A stretch of 64,000 nucleotides of DNA from Sophora flavescens (lineage: Eukaryota; Streptophyta; Magnoliopsida; Fabales; Fabaceae), in assembly GCA_030762895.1 (NCBI GenBank), contig CM061065.1, forward strand, positions 65,146,200-65,210,199. Direction: 5' to 3'. The notes beneath the pieces are model-generated. The model searched no databases, was not told the origin of the DNA, and was given only the letters and a program-made list of their open reading frames with translations. The translations under genes were made by a program, and so were the position numbers. Positions 9,984 through 21,642 of the stretch are shown piece after piece; position 1 is the stretch's first letter, and every line of letters starts with the position of its first letter.

Positions 9984-11052
9984 TGGTTTAAAGATTAAAT
10001 TAAGAAAAACAATGCAAATACGTGATTATCAATAAGCTAAAAACGATTAATCTACTGTTTTCGGTTTCCCAACTATCCTTGCTTCATATAAATTTCATGC
10101 CCTAAGCGGATTCTAATCCCTTTTCGATTGTAGCAGCAATTAAACAAGCGCAATTGACACTACGAGATATATGTTCCTATTCCGAATTAAGCAAACGGAT
10201 TAAGGCCATCTTGAATTAAGCAAACACGATCGTACACACGCGAATTAAGCAAACGCGATTAGGGTAGGGAACATATGATCATCGAAATAAATCAATACTT
10301 ATCTATATAACTTGAATTAAGCAAACAAGACATATAGGATAATATTGAAAGGAAAAGCAAATTAATTAGGAATTATAGAATCTCAAGTGTCGGCGGAAAC
10401 CGATTACAGCAGACTAAGCTCCGGTGATTAGTTCTCCATCAAAAACGAAATACAAAACCTAGGAAATAATTCGCAACAGTCAATCAAAGATATCCCTAAT
10501 CTGACCTAAAACAGCCTATAAATAGAGATTCTGAGTTTCACCGGCTCGCGAGGCGAGACATGGTTCACGAGGCGAATCTTATGAATCAGATCTTCATTGA
10601 TTGGTTTTCTCGCGAGGCGAGCTGGTGATTCGCGAGGCGAGACAGAGAGGGTAACATTTCTGGGACAGTCAGGCCTTCAGGATCGCGAGGCGAGATGATG
10701 ATTCGCGAGGCGAGACAGAGAGGGTGATTGTTGCTGTTCATGCTGGTCTTCAGGCTCACGAGGTGAGATCCTGTCTCGCGAGGCGAAACTTCCAGAATTG
10801 TTTTTCCACTGTTTTCTTCATTTCCTTTGACTCTAAGTACTTCACTTTTAACCTGAAACAATATGAACTAGCAGTGAATGCTTTATTTGACTCAAAATTA
10901 ACTAAAATATCCTAAAACTACTTAAGAAAATCAAAATGTTGCTTGAGGACAATTAAATCGAAATTTGGGCGAAAACGAGATTGAACTCGAATAATTAGCA
11001 CAAAAACCACAGTCTTACTAGTTATAAAACTAGATGAGCCAGAGGCTTATCA
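9832..11052 (-). repeat. 5' LTR of A1
   Basis: This matches 5922-7158 closely. It has a 20-base G tract (9962-9981), hairpins H1-H4 at 10181-10329 (stems TCCG/CGGA, ATCTTG/CACGAT, CGCG/CGCG and CTTG/CAAG), a TATA-like box at 10516-10525 and palindrome pairs at 10545-10787. The TG at its left end has decayed to TA, so the start is approximate. Confidence 0.87.
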
Positions 11053-11436
11053 CCAACTCCTACTCTCGTGGTAGTTGAATTTAGATCGGACCCTTTAAGT
11101 TTTGTGACAATTCTTGAATCCCCGAAGGACCGCTTCTAACTCTCGTGATTTAAGTCCTAAGTATGATTCTATAGATCCGACACCTAAGTTCACCGCTAGG
11201 TTCCTCCTTAGGGTATCTACGTCACGCAAATAAGCGGCCGCTGAATTTACGAGTAATTAAAACAATAGAAATCAGATCTAAAGCAAAATCGAAATTAACA
11301 AGAAATCGAAATCAATTCATAACATGAAAACAGATCTTGGGCATAGCCTCAATCCCTAGAAATAAAGCTACTACTCAAGCATTGTAATGGTGATGACAAG
11401 CTTGGTTGACAAAAACATGAAATAAAACCTAAGAGA

Positions 11437-11490
11437 AGAGAAGAAGAAGAAGAAGAAGAAGAAGAAGAAGAAGAAGAAGAAGAAGAAGAG
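11437..11490 (+). repeat. GAA microsatellite in B LTR
   Basis: About 17 uninterrupted GAA units, much longer than at the same place in the other B LTR (16929-16948). Confidence 0.9.
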
Positions 11491-11633
11491 AGATCCTAAA
11501 AATTTGCCTAAATGTAGAAGCCAAAAGTCCCCCTGAGTCTCTGCCTAGATGCCATATATATAGATTAGGGAAGTTTGAATCCCAATCAAACACAAATTCA
11601 GATCAATTCAGTTTGTTCAGATCCAAATATTGC

Positions 11634-11825
11634 GCATCACGGCCGTGACGGATTCTGCCTTGGAAATTCTTCATTGGTTGGTCTGTCACAGCCGTGATGG
11701 TCATCACGACCTGGCCCTGATGGCCATCACGGCCTGACCCTGACAGCTTCTGACTTTTTTGTTCTTCTTTTTTTTCAGCCCTGCTCGATCATGGCCGTGA
11801 TGCCTTTCACGGCCAGGCCGTGATG
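11634..11825 (-). promoter_or_regulatory. ATCACGGCCGTGAT palindrome cluster, B 3' LTR
   Basis: Several units of the form ATCACGG-(0 to 5 bases)-CCGTGAT, some decayed. The best pair (11788-11825) has centres about 20.5 bp apart. It lies upstream of the TATA-like box in the sense direction. Confidence 0.75.
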
Positions 11826-12050
11826 GGCTCTGTTTGGCTCATTTTTCTTCACTTTTCAAGCCCCATCTTCATGCAAGCTCCATCATGGTTAATTTTGAGC
11901 AAATAATCCTTAATTTCTGCAAAACAACACCACAAAACCGCCGTACCTGTTCCAAGGTAAAAACTAACAAAAATCAAATTAAATATGCCTAAGCTATATG
12001 AAAATGCATGCAAAATGACAATGAAATATGAGGTGGAATCACACTCATCA

Positions 12051-13420
12051 AACTACCCCAAGTTGAAGATTTTACTTGTCCTCAAGCAATCACCAAGGCC
12101 AGAAGATATAAATAATCAGAGCATGGATAGTGAACCAAGAACACGAGTAACTAATCCAAGTAACAGGCATATTCAATAAGTACCCAAGAGACAGTCAATT
12201 TCAAGTCCAATTAGAGGCTTAGGTTTCCTAAATTGATATTCTCACTGATTCGGGCACTCTTCCCACCTCACTCAAGTGTTTAAGGGTATATGACAATTCG
12301 CTCAATTTCCTCAAGGAAGGAATTCTACCATAAGCTTGACTATTAACCGGATCTCTACTTTATTAATGAAAACACATAAGAATCAAGAGGTCTTTATTTT
12401 GGTTGTAATGAGGCTATGGGATTAATCGTTAGGTGGGGAAATCAAGACAAGGAAATTTCAAGAAGGCTAAACAAAATATCAAACATTGTAAATCATGACA
12501 CCTTCTAAAATACCTTTTTGGGCTTTTGTTCACTTTTCCACCTTTCTTTCTTTCTTTTTATTTTTATTTCTCACTTTCTTTTTGTCATCCCCTTTTCCAT
12601 TTTTTTTGTTTATTTTATTTAATTTATTTGGAGAAGTGGACATTTTCAATTCAAGAGAAATATTTCTAACTTTCTCATCTCACAATTCATTTTTCAAACT
12701 ACATTTTTACCCTTTTTGCAATACTTTAAAAGGTGCCATACCAAGCATCATTCATCAAAATAATTCAAGGTACCAAGAAAAGTATTTTATTCTTTTAGGC
12801 TCAAAATTGGGCAACTAAGGGATAGCATTTAATCAATCAAAGCTCAGAAGGCCAGAAAAATACCTAATGCCTCAATCATTTTCAAAAATGTTTTCAAAAA
12901 ATTTTTAAGTTTCAAAACGGTTTCAATTCAAGTTCTAGAGAATACAATCCAAGAGAAATAAAACACTCAATCACAAAGAATGGGGTAGATTTAGCGAGTA
13001 CCCCTTTTTGGCTCAAAAATCTCACATTTAGTAGTTTAAAATCAATGAGAAACACAAATCTAAGGAACCACATGCTAATTATCAACTATCAAAAGATCAT
13101 CTCAAGCGTTTTTATTTTTAGCCTTATCACAAGAATAAAAAAATTGGGTTCAAAAATTCACTATCTCAATTTATTTGGCACCAAGTTCTCACAATTGGAT
13201 GCATATTCTAAGCAAGGGGGCAATCTAATCAAGTGATCATGCAAAACTATGCCTATATGAATGCAACATGAAAAAATGCAAAAATACAAAAAATACCCCT
13301 ACCCCAAGCTTAAAAACTTACATTGTCCCCAATGTAATGGAGAGAGGATAAAAATGGAACAACTCACCGAGGTGGTAGCTGGTGCTGGCTCACATGCTAG
13401 TCAAAAAGTTGTTGAAAATT
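12051..13420 (-). other. Non-coding 3' internal region of B
   Basis: No gene is recognised. It starts with the polypurine tract (CTTGGGGTAGTTTGA on the minus strand) and a CTTG/CAAG hairpin near 12068. It has a T-rich block at 12540-12620 that shows as spurious phenylalanine-rich open frames. Confidence 0.7.
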
Positions 13421-13567
13421 GTATCACGGCTAGGCCGTGATCAATTCTGGTCTTCAGGATCCTTCTCATCACACCCGTGATGGATGTCACGGTTGGGCCG
13501 TGATCCTTTCTGGTCTTCTTTGGTTAGCTCATCACGGCCGTGACCACCGTCACGGCCTGGGCGTGAT
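13421..13567 (-). promoter_or_regulatory. Palindrome cluster in B internal region
   Basis: One single unit (GATCACGGC-TAG-GCCGTGATC at 13421-13442) and two pairs (13468-13504 and 13529-13567) of the same motif type as the B LTR. Both pairs have centres about 20.5 bp apart. The cluster lies between the end of coding sequence and the non-coding 3' region. Confidence 0.8.
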
Positions 13568-13704
13568 GACTTCTGACTTAATTTGTCCTTGACCTTTTTG
13601 CGCTTCCTTCCTTCATAACCTGAAAACACTTGGCAAAGCCATGAATTAGTGATCTTTCTTTTCTTATCTTCTCAAATTATTCAAAAACAAATGGAAAAGG
13701 GAAA

Positions 13705-13757
13705 CAGAACTTGGGTTTCCTCCCAAGAAACGCTTAGTTATAGTCCTAAGCTTGACC
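13705..13757 (-). other. Conserved block marking the relict pol end in B
   Basis: Contains AAGCGTTTCTTGGGAGG followed by AAACCCAAG on the minus strand. Equivalent blocks occur in C (about 43763-43813) and E (about 57237-57290), each just before the internal palindrome region. I read it as a surviving 3' edge of deleted pol. Confidence 0.6.
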
Positions 13758-14075
13758 ATAGTCCTTCAATCAACCGGGGTCGGCTGGGCCTAGAAGTGCA
13801 AGAACACTTCTCTTCCACGGGAGTCCTTCAAAGAGCCGATTTTGCTCATATGGCCAATTGTGCTTTCGCTTTGCTCTTTTCACTCTGAGTTTCATGGCCT
13901 TACTCCCTCCCGGCGGAAGTTTTGTTTCCACATGATGAGCAACTCCAACTTCATCACCATTTGGTGCATCATTTGTCTTGCAAAGCTTCGGAGTTGCTTC
14001 CATGTTAGGCTCTTCCTTCACATCTGGTGGCCAAGAAAGGCCTTCCTAGAATGATGAGGAATTTAGAATTCCCGT

Positions 14076-14348
14076 TCATATCCAACACCATGAAATCGGT
14101 GGGAATGAAAATTTTCCCAGCTTTACGGGGCCATTCTCTAGTATGCCTAGAGGAGTTTTAGTTGAGCCATCCGCAAATTGTAAATAGAATTTGGATGGAC
14201 TCAATTCCTTGGTTCCCAACCTCTCCAAGATAGTAAGCGGCATCAAGCTCGTACTAGCCCCTAAGTCACATAAGGCTTGGTCTATTTTCACTTCTCCAAT
14301 TAAGCAAGCAATAGAGAAACTACCTGGATCTTTTAGTTTAGGAGGCAT
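14076..14348 (-). pseudogene. Athila-type aspartic protease remnant of B
   Basis: The open segment of 90 residues has MPPKLKDPGSF and the active-site text CDLGASTSLMPL, where DLGA replaces the usual D-(S/T)-G; this is typical of Athila proteases, which cut the Gag-Pol chain. It ends before the second flap region is complete, by frame loss near 14076. There is no RT downstream. It is separated from gag by a stop at 14385. Confidence 0.85.
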
Positions 14349-14384
14349 ATTAGTTTTTATGTGTTCCTCAATTAAGCTCTTAGT

Positions 14385-15997
14385 TTATATTTCTACTTGC
14401 TTTCTCTTGACCAACCTTTGTGGGAAAGGTACTGGAGGTTGGTAAGGTGGTGGAGGGACATACTTTGGCTCTGTCTCTTCATATTCGCTCATGTCCTCCT
14501 CACATTCCACATCCTTTTCAGCTACCCCAAGCTTATCATCCCTCAAGTATATGGCATTACAATGTTCATTGGGATTAACTTCGGGTTGTCCCGGAAACGT
14601 ACCCTTAGGTCTAGAATATGTGCTGGCTTGTTGGGCAATTTGAGTTTCTAGCATCTTATTATGGATGGCTAAGTTATCTACCTTATATGCTAGCTCTTTT
14701 ATTGCCTCATTGACTGCCCTACCTTGTTGCCTAAACTCTTCATTTTGTTTTGTTTGAGTTTCAACAAAACTTTCCAAAAGAAACTCAAGTTTAGAATTTT
14801 GTACCTGAGGATACCCCGATGCGGGTTTCCTATTACCTTAGCCTTCTTGTAATACATGGTTCAGTGTGTTGCTGTAATTCCCGTACGAGAGGTAAGGGTT
14901 GTTCTTCCTTCCTTGGTTGTAAGAATTTGGGGGAGCATAATTTGGCAACTTCGGGTTCGTGTCGTAGAAGTTGTGACAAGAGTTCACTTGTTCCCCCGAA
15001 GCGCCGGATCCATGAGCAATACCACGTGGGCACTCCATTATGTCATGTCCCTACATTCCACAAATCTCACAAACAATGTTAGTAGCACATATTGAACTCA
15101 CGTTAGCCCTTTCAAGCTGATCAAAGCGTTTGTTCAGTGAGTCAATTTTAGACATAATAAGATCAGTGCTATTCATTTAAAACTTACCTCCCGAAATCTT
15201 TTTCGGGTTATTACCTCTTTCCGAACCCCATTGGTGGTAGTTAGTGGCCACGTTTTCAATGATATTGAACGCCTCAGTCAGATGCCTATTCATAAAGGCT
15301 CCACCAACTGCGGAATCAAGTGACACCTTCGAAGAGTAATCTAATTCGTTGTAGAAGGTGTGAACTAACAACCACCTCTCGAGTTCATGGTGTGGGCAAG
15401 ACTCCAGCAATCCCTTGTAGCGATCCCAAGCTTCGGATAAGCATTCTCCGTCCTTTTGGAAGAAGCCGGTGATCTGAGTTCGTAGGTAGGCCGTCTTGGA
15501 TGGAGGGAAGAATTTCTAGAAATCTCCAAGAATGCCTGCTCTAGTTGGTCCCAAGTCGACAAGGTATTAGCGGGCACTTGCTTCAGCCAAGCTTTTGCCT
15601 TTCTAGTAAGAGAGGAGGGGAACAACCTCAAACGAATAGCATCAACCGGGGCACCTTGAATTCTAATTGCATCGGTGAACTCCAAGAATGTCTCCACGTG
15701 ATCAGTCGGGTCCTCCGAGGGCAATCCTACGAATTGATGTTGCCTAATTATGTTAATTAGCATAGGCGGTATAGTGTAGTTTTCCGCCTCAATCTATGGC
15801 CTAGCAATCCCAGTTCGCAAACCCCTAGCATTTGGGGTTGCGTAGTTCTTCAATGGTTTCGTATCCGGTAGATTCACCATGAGTGGAATGGGAATCAACC
15901 TCTCTCTCTCACTTTGTAGTCTCCTACGTCTATGAAAGGTCCTTTCGATTTCGGGGTCAACCTCTATAAGGTCTCCAAGACTTAGGGATCTTTGCAT
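14385..15997 (-). pseudogene. Athila-like gag of B, frameshifted
   Basis: Gag forms the particle that packages element RNA. The N-terminus at 15997 (MQRSLSLGDLIEVD) is followed by capsid text in 15365-15763 (DHVETFLEFTDAIR, LFPSSLTRKAKAWL), a frame change near 15520, more capsid in 15177-15410 (VHTFYNELDYSSK), and a zinc knuckle near 15035-15080 reading C-X2-C-X4-H-X4-C but with an internal stop. A proline-rich tail (PPPPYQPPVPFPQRL) ends at 14385. At least three frame breaks or stops make it non-functional. Confidence 0.85.
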
Positions 15998-16138
15998 AAA
16001 AGAGAAAAAAACACGGAGAGATAGATACTCTAGAAGGAAAAAGAGATAAATATTTTTTTTAAAATATAAAAATTAAATAAAAAGAAAAAGTACAGAAAAA
16101 TCAATTTAAAAATTAAATTGAGATTCGAGAAAGCACAG

Positions 16139-16156
16139 TCCCCGGCAACGGCGCCA
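16139..16156 (-). other. tRNA-Asp primer binding site of B
   Basis: TCCCCGGCAACGGCGCCA on the plus strand is the 3' end of plant tRNA-Asp(GTC) including CCA-type ending, so the minus strand carries its complement. It lies 6 bp from the LTR. Confidence 0.93.
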
Positions 16157-16162
16157 AAAGCT

Positions 16163-17466
16163 TGATGTGTGCGTTCCGGCAAGTGTATCGGATTCGTTGC
16201 CAAGTAATAAAAAGATATCGATCCCACAGAGACCGTGATCTCAAATCACAACTAATTATTAAATCGATAAAAATGGATTATGTAAAAAAGGATTTTGATT
16301 TTTTGAATAAGAGATAACTTAGAAAAATCGGATAAGGAATGCAATCAAGTAAAACAGAAAGTAAATTAATTTGTGATTTTTCAGATCTAAAGGGATTCCT
16401 AGGAATTTGGATTACCAACAAGATCGTTCATGTTATTAAATTGACTACCTCTTGTTAATTATCAAAATTGCCTTGAAGGCAAATTTATCCTCAAATAGTT
16501 GATGCTCCCTCTCGGGTTACAAAAACTGTGCCCGATTAAACCAACCCCTACTCTCGTGGTAGTTGAATTTAGATCGGACCCTTTAAGTTTTGTGACAATT
16601 CGTGAATCCTCGAAGGACCGCTTCTAACTCTCGTGATTTAAGTTCTAAGTCTGATTCTATAGATCCGACACCTAAGTTCACCGCTAGGTTCCTCCTTAGG
16701 GTATCTACGTCACGCAAATAAGCGGTCGCCGAATTTATGAGTAATTAAAACAATAGAAATCAGATCTAAAGCAAAATCAAAATTAACAAGAAATCGAAAT
16801 CAATTCATAACATGAAAACATATCTTGGGCATAGCCCCAATCCCTAGAAATAAAGCTACTACTCAAGCATTGTCATGGTGATGACAAGCTTGGTTAACAA
16901 AAACATGAAATAAAACCTAAGAGAGGAGAAGAAGAAGAAGAAGAAGAAAGATCCTAAAAATTTGCCTAAATGTAGCAGCCAAAAGTCCCCCTGAGTCTCT
17001 GCCTAGATGCCATATTTATAGATTAGGGAAGTTTGAATCCCAATCAGACACAAATTCAGATCAATTCAGTTTGTTCAGATCCAAATATTGCGCGTCACAA
17101 CCGTGATGGCCATCACGGCTAGGTCGTGACGGATTCTGCCTTGGAAATTCTTCAATGATGGCCATCACGGCCTGGCCCTGACAGCTTCTGACTTTTTCGT
17201 TCTTCTTTCTTTTTCAGCCCTGCTCGATCATGGCCGTGATGGGCTCTGTTTGGCTCATTTTTCTTCACTTTTCAAGGCCCATCTTCATGCAAGCTCCATC
17301 ATGGTTAATCTTGAGCATTTAATCTTTAATTTCTGCAAAACAACACTACAAAACCGCCTTACCCGTTTCAAGGTAAAAACTAACAAAAATCAAATTAAAT
17401 ATGCCTAAGCTATATGAAAATGCATGCAAAATGACAATGAAATATGAGGTGGAATCACACTCATTA
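16163..17466 (-). repeat. 5' LTR of B
   Basis: About 1.3 kb. On the minus strand it begins TAATGAGTGTGATTCC, where the first TG has become TA, and ends in CGCACACATCA. It has a TATA-like box at 17012-17021 and a palindrome pair plus a partial unit at 17093-17240. Confidence 0.88.
17093..17240 (-). promoter_or_regulatory. Palindrome cluster, B 5' LTR
   Basis: A pair (GTCACAACCGTGAT and ATCACGGC-TAG-GTCGTGAC) has centres about 20.5 bp apart, and two weaker units follow. Compared with the other LTR, about 60 bp including several units has been lost here. Confidence 0.75.
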
Positions 17467-17471
17467 GTCCT

Positions 17472-17581
17472 CTTGGATAGCTGACACACCTTACTATCAG
17501 ATGCGCCACCACGGTGTATACATGATCCCCTTTCGGACGAATCCCACGGACGACCATATCGCCTTACTCTCGGACGACCTC
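17472..17581 (-). repeat. O segment 2
   Basis: The short piece of O between the B and C insertions. It is GC-richer than its neighbours and carries a repeated CGGACGA motif. No gene. Confidence 0.65.
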
Positions 17582-18926
17582 TGATACGATTTCGGCAAGT
17601 ATACCTAGTCAAAAACAAGTAATACGGTGGTGGGACCGGATATCGTTCTCAGGGATCACGGACAAGTACCACTTCTCAAATTGAACTACTATTTATACGA
17701 TCGTTTGGAAGGAAGGGAGCTCAATATTAAATACCAAGCCCAACAAGAGTTAAAATAAACAAATTAAAAGGAACTAGCTCTTTTTGGATTTTTATCAAAC
17801 ACTTAACAAACACAAAGAGATGTGATTCACAAATGGATAAAATGTCAGGGTTAGACTACACTAATCTTCCCTCAATTGCAATGAAATGGTTACTAAAACA
17901 AGTTCTAATTCAATTATGCTTATCAAGCCTTTAAAAATACTCAAACCCTAATTCCTTAGGTGGAATGAGCCTAAAACCCCAAATTAAACCCTAATTCCTT
18001 AGGTGGAATAACATGACATTTTTCATAAAGAACCAAGACTTAAAAGATTTCAAGCACTTCAAGACCCATTCCTAGATTCATGAACTTCTTATTATTTTAT
18101 TCATGAGCATGCATTATCATCAACTTTTCAATTGTCTACCAAAGCAACAAATCATTTCATGGGTGACAAAGCCAAGAAAAGCATTAAGTATAGAATAAAA
18201 TACTCATAATGAAATATGAACTTGCATTAAATCCAACTCAAAGTACAACCAACTTCAGAAATGCAAACATCTAACCCCAACAAGAAGGGGTTTAGCTAGA
18301 CATAGTAGAGAAAGCAAAAAAAGAAGATGAAATAAAAAAGGAAAATCGAACAAACTCCATTAGAAATGGTGTTCCAGCTGAAAGAGGGCGTTCTTCACTC
18401 CTTTTAGGTCAATTAAGTCAAGTGGCTTCTGATGGGTCTGTCCCAAAATGGAAAAAACGTGTTTAAATACACTATCAGAAAATGAGCCAGTGCTCAGCGC
18501 TAGCTTTCTGGTGCTGGGCACCAGCAGCACAGAAAGCTGATTTCCCACGACCTTCTAGCACTGAACGCAGTATTCCTGGCATCCAGCGTTAGCTTTGCTG
18601 ATGCTAGTCATCACAAAATTCTATTTCCAGGCTCTTTCATTCTCACATAAGCTCCATTTCCTTGATCAATTCCACTTCTCTTAAAGCTTTTCCACATTTA
18701 TTGAATCCTAAAATGATAGAAAACATACATAAGTTAGATTGCAATAAAAGGGAACAAAACAACTAAAAATTAACCTTAAATACATGAATTATTAAAAAAT
18801 ACTCACAACAACTAACAAAGACTCAACTAACTAAAAATAGGGACAAAGCAAGGATAAAACACATGCAATTGGGAGTAAAATCCAGTCAAGAAAGGCATAA
18901 TTACTTGATAAATTTGAGAATTATCA
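17582..18926 (-). repeat. 3' LTR of C
   Basis: About 1.35 kb, matching 46576-47872. It has a TATA-like GTATTTAAA at 18462-18470 (minus strand) with palindromes upstream at 18489-18600. A segment containing the hairpin CCTAA-TTCC-TTAGG is duplicated (about 17946 and 17989) here but single in the other LTR. Confidence 0.87.
18489..18600 (-). promoter_or_regulatory. Paired palindromes, C 3' LTR
   Basis: The best unit is CTGGTGC-TGG-GCACCAG, a perfect 7-bp stem with a 3-base loop; it pairs with AGTGC-TCA-GCGCT at a centre distance of 21 bp. A second, more decayed pair lies at 18555-18597. It sits just upstream of the TATA-like box. Confidence 0.75.
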
Positions 18927-19220
18927 CTCCCCTAAACCTAGCATTTTGCTTTTCCCCAAGAAAAAATAACTAGAACCGACACATAGAACACAAAAACAAA
19001 AGGTAACAAACCAAGCTCTAACATGATTAAGGAAAACTGAATGAGAGCACAATTAGACAAACTCACCAAAAGGCAAAATTGCAACAAGACTAAACAAAAA
19101 CATCAACTAGTAGCAAGCTCAATTCCAAAAATGCTAGGAAGCAAAAAGTATAACAACTTTGTAACTCTATATTCTTCAAAATTAAAAATCATGGCAATTC
19201 GGCAAGAGAAGAACCATAAA
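18927..19220 (-). other. C 3' internal region, LTR-proximal part
   Basis: Starts with the polypurine tract (GGTTTAGGGGAG on the minus strand). Otherwise A-rich with no gene. It is continued at 27808 after the D insertion. Confidence 0.65.
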
Positions 19221-19225
19221 ACCAT

Positions 19226-20566
19226 TGTAAGATGTGTAAATGGTTCTTAGTCAAGAGGAGGGGTGAATTGACCTTTTTAAATTTTTTTGAAAAACAAATG
19301 TTTAAGTTCCATTTTTCAAATGGAGTAGCAAGATAATAAACTTTCCTTGAAGCTTAAGTAAGAAACAATTGCAATACCAATTCAAGAATGCACTTAAAGA
19401 AAGATATTCAATTGTATAAGCTAAGAGATAGTATCATACAACAATCATGCATTATAGTATCATAAGCATAGAACATAAAGAATCATGCATACGATAATAA
19501 AGATTGTAAGAAAGTAAAGAGAGTAGGGATAGAGAAAGTGACACAAGTATTTTACTGGTTCGACCTACAACCGGAGTGGCCTACGCCCAGTCCCCAAGAA
19601 TCCTCTTAGAGAAATTCACTATGACAAAGTTTGTACAAGAGATACCACACTCCTTACAAAATTCACTCTCCCTTATAGGATACCTCACCCACAAGAACCA
19701 CACTCTCAAGAGATACCTCACTCTTGAACCTTGTTGGATACCTCACCAGGAACTCACTAAGGGATGACTCACCCTTACACCTTTGAGAACCTTGGGATCC
19801 ACACTCCCAATACAAAACTCTGAAAACAAATTGAGTAGAAGAGAAAATCCTAGCACAAACACTTGTGCATCGAAGCTTATAAGCTTCTAGATCACTTGTA
19901 ACAAAGGTTGAGTAGATGACTTGCTATTTTGGCACTATAACAGTATATTTTTTGATATGATTTCATTCCAAAACTCTTAAACACATACCCTTTATATAGA
20001 CTTCAATTGGAGCTGAAAAACTGAAGTTTTACTGAATTTTAGGGTGAGTATTCGAATACTCATATAGGGTATTCGAATACTCCCTGTAACAAAACTCAAC
20101 AAACTTAACAGAATGGGTGGTATTCGAATACTCGCAGGGGTATTCGAATACTCCCTTAAAAAAATTGCCAAATTGCATTTGTAATGGCTTACATGAGTTG
20201 GTATTTGAATACTTTAGAAGGAATTTCGAGTTTTCCTTAAATTAGACCAATATACAACTATGTATGTAATTACTTATACCTTAAAAACATTTTTCAACAT
20301 TTGGCATCTGATAATAGCTCTAATTGATTTCTATTTTTAGGTTTAGCATTATTATCTTCTTAATTTTGTCAAGCCATCTATCCAAACTAAGTTACTTATG
20401 ACTTACATCAAAACCCTAGAAAATCAAACATAACATCAAAACAATTACAACATTTTCAATCAACATGATCATCATCAAAACATATTTTATATCTTCATTC
20501 TTGACCATGGGTGGAGATGTTCTTCACAGAAGCATACTTGAGACTTGAATCTCATCATCATCTACA
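19226..20566 (-). repeat. 3' LTR of D
   Basis: 1341 bp with TG...CA ends. TATA-like box at 19991-20000 (minus strand). Palindromes GTATTCGAATAC lie upstream at 20046-20155. The polypurine tract AAAAAGGGGGAGAT borders it at 20567-20580. Confidence 0.92.
20046..20155 (-). promoter_or_regulatory. Two pairs of GTATTCGAATAC palindromes, D 3' LTR
   Basis: Perfect 12-16-bp palindromes in two pairs: centres 20053/20074 (21 bp) and 20125/20145 (20 bp). A decayed single unit (TATTTGAATACT) follows near 20202. They lie about 50-160 bp upstream of the TATA-like box. Confidence 0.85.
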
Positions 20567-21642
20567 ATCTCCCCCTTTTTGACGATGACAAATATTTTGA
20601 TTTAACGACAACTCTTTGATCGTTTGATGAAACTTGCATCTTGCTTTGCTTTTGTATCATAAGCTTTTGATGACTTGTGAATAAGGTGTATCATTGTTTT
20701 GACAAACTCCCCATGAATATGTGAACACTCTTTCTGAGTAGATTTAGAGAGTCCTACAAAACAAACACAAAAGCACACATTTTCTCCACTTTTGGCATTA
20801 TCAAAAAGCATAGTATATGTGGAGAGAAAAGACACACTATTCCCTAATATATATGTAATAGATGTCATACATGCACAATAAAAAAAAATAACATATCAAG
20901 TAAGTTCAAAGCATGCATACTAGCATCCATAATAGCATATGTGTGATGGATATCAGGATCAACTGTATCAGAGAAAAGATACCAACAAAGGTAAATATAG
21001 TACAATCATCCAACAGTCATACATGGGTCATAAAAGATCACACCAGGTCTAGGATATCAGAGAAAAGTATGTATACCAACAGAGGTATACTAATACAGTC
21101 ATACAGAATAAAACAAACAGTATCATCACACAAATCCATAGTGGTATCAGATAAAAATACCAATTGCATTTTATGTAAATTGGATCAATGACCTTTTAAT
21201 CTAGAAACTCATTTCTCATCATTATCATCAAATTACCTCTCTATTGCTCTGCATATATATTGCTCATCCAGCATAATCAAATATTAAAGCATTGAGAAGA
21301 GGAACTAAAGAAATCAAATATCATCATTATCACTATCCTCTTCATCAATAAACTGGAAATGTAACCTCCATATAATGAAATTTCAACATTAGGACCAGAT
21401 TTTTGCATGGTATTCGAGTATAGTTTTGGGTATTCGAATACTACCAAAAAAACAGTATTCGAATACTCATACAGTGTATTCGAATACTTGCTGGACAGAG
21501 AGAACAAAACACATAGATTTCACATATATTCATGTACATTGCTCATCCAGAGATCAAATCACAGTTATATAAGATTAAAAGATAATTATATACAAGATAC
21601 GAATCAAACAAACATGCATCCAAATAACCATAGCATATAAGA
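20567..21642 (-). other. Non-coding region between D pol and 3' LTR
   Basis: No frame of substance is visible. It is AT-rich with a polypurine tract at 20567-20580 and two palindrome pairs at 21408-21492. No envelope-like protein could be recognised. Confidence 0.7.
21408..21492 (-). promoter_or_regulatory. Two palindrome pairs in D internal region
   Basis: Four GTATTCGA(A/G)TA(C/T) units with centres at 21415, 21435, 21460 and 21481, giving distances of 20 and 21 bp within pairs. This repeats the arrangement of the D LTR about 1 kb away, outside the LTR. Confidence 0.85.

Larger units (their letters stand above)
5922..11052 (-). mobile_element. A1: non-autonomous A-family LTR element
   Basis: A1 is a 5.1-kb minus-strand element inserted in B's LTR, with perfect CCAAC duplications at 5917-5921 and 11053-11057. 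LTRs are 5922-7158 and about 9832-11052. The internal region of about 2.7 kb holds a degenerate tRNA-Asp primer site, one intact 382-codon frame and about 1.3 kb of non-coding sequence that is conserved in the other A copies. No polymerase genes are present. It is the best-preserved coding copy of family A here. Confidence 0.92.
5539..12050 (-). repeat. 3' LTR of B (interrupted by A1 at 5922-11052)
   Basis: The two pieces, 5539-5921 and 11058-12050, together give about 1.38 kb and match the 5' LTR at 16163-17466. The piece at 11437-11490 holds a long GAA repeat that is much shorter in the other copy. The TATA-like box is at 11554-11563 on the minus strand, with palindrome pairs upstream in the sense direction at 11634-11825. 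Confidence 0.88.
5539..17466 (-). mobile_element. B: Athila-like gypsy element lacking RT
   Basis: B is a full-length LTR element on the minus strand with perfect 5-bp duplications GTCCT at 5534-5538 and 17467-17471. Its two LTRs are 5539-12050 (split by A1) and 16163-17466. The primer site is complementary to tRNA-Asp. Internally it has gag and an aspartic protease with a DLGA active site, but no reverse transcriptase, RNase H or integrase: a short conserved block and a non-coding 3' region follow the protease directly. It could move only with enzymes from a related element. Its gag is broken. Confidence 0.88.

Noticed and set aside
12495..12818. Phenylalanine-rich, membrane-like open frame
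   Set aside because: It comes from a T-rich low-complexity stretch on the non-coding strand of B's 3' region, with no conserved counterpart.
16139..16156. tRNA-Asp gene fragments at several positions
   Set aside because: Only the last 18 bases are present, in the antisense sense expected for a primer binding site next to an LTR; no cloverleaf can be formed.
20567..21642. Envelope-like gene after D pol
   Set aside because: No frame longer than about 90 codons, no signal peptide or membrane segment with supporting context; only palindromes and AT-rich sequence are present.
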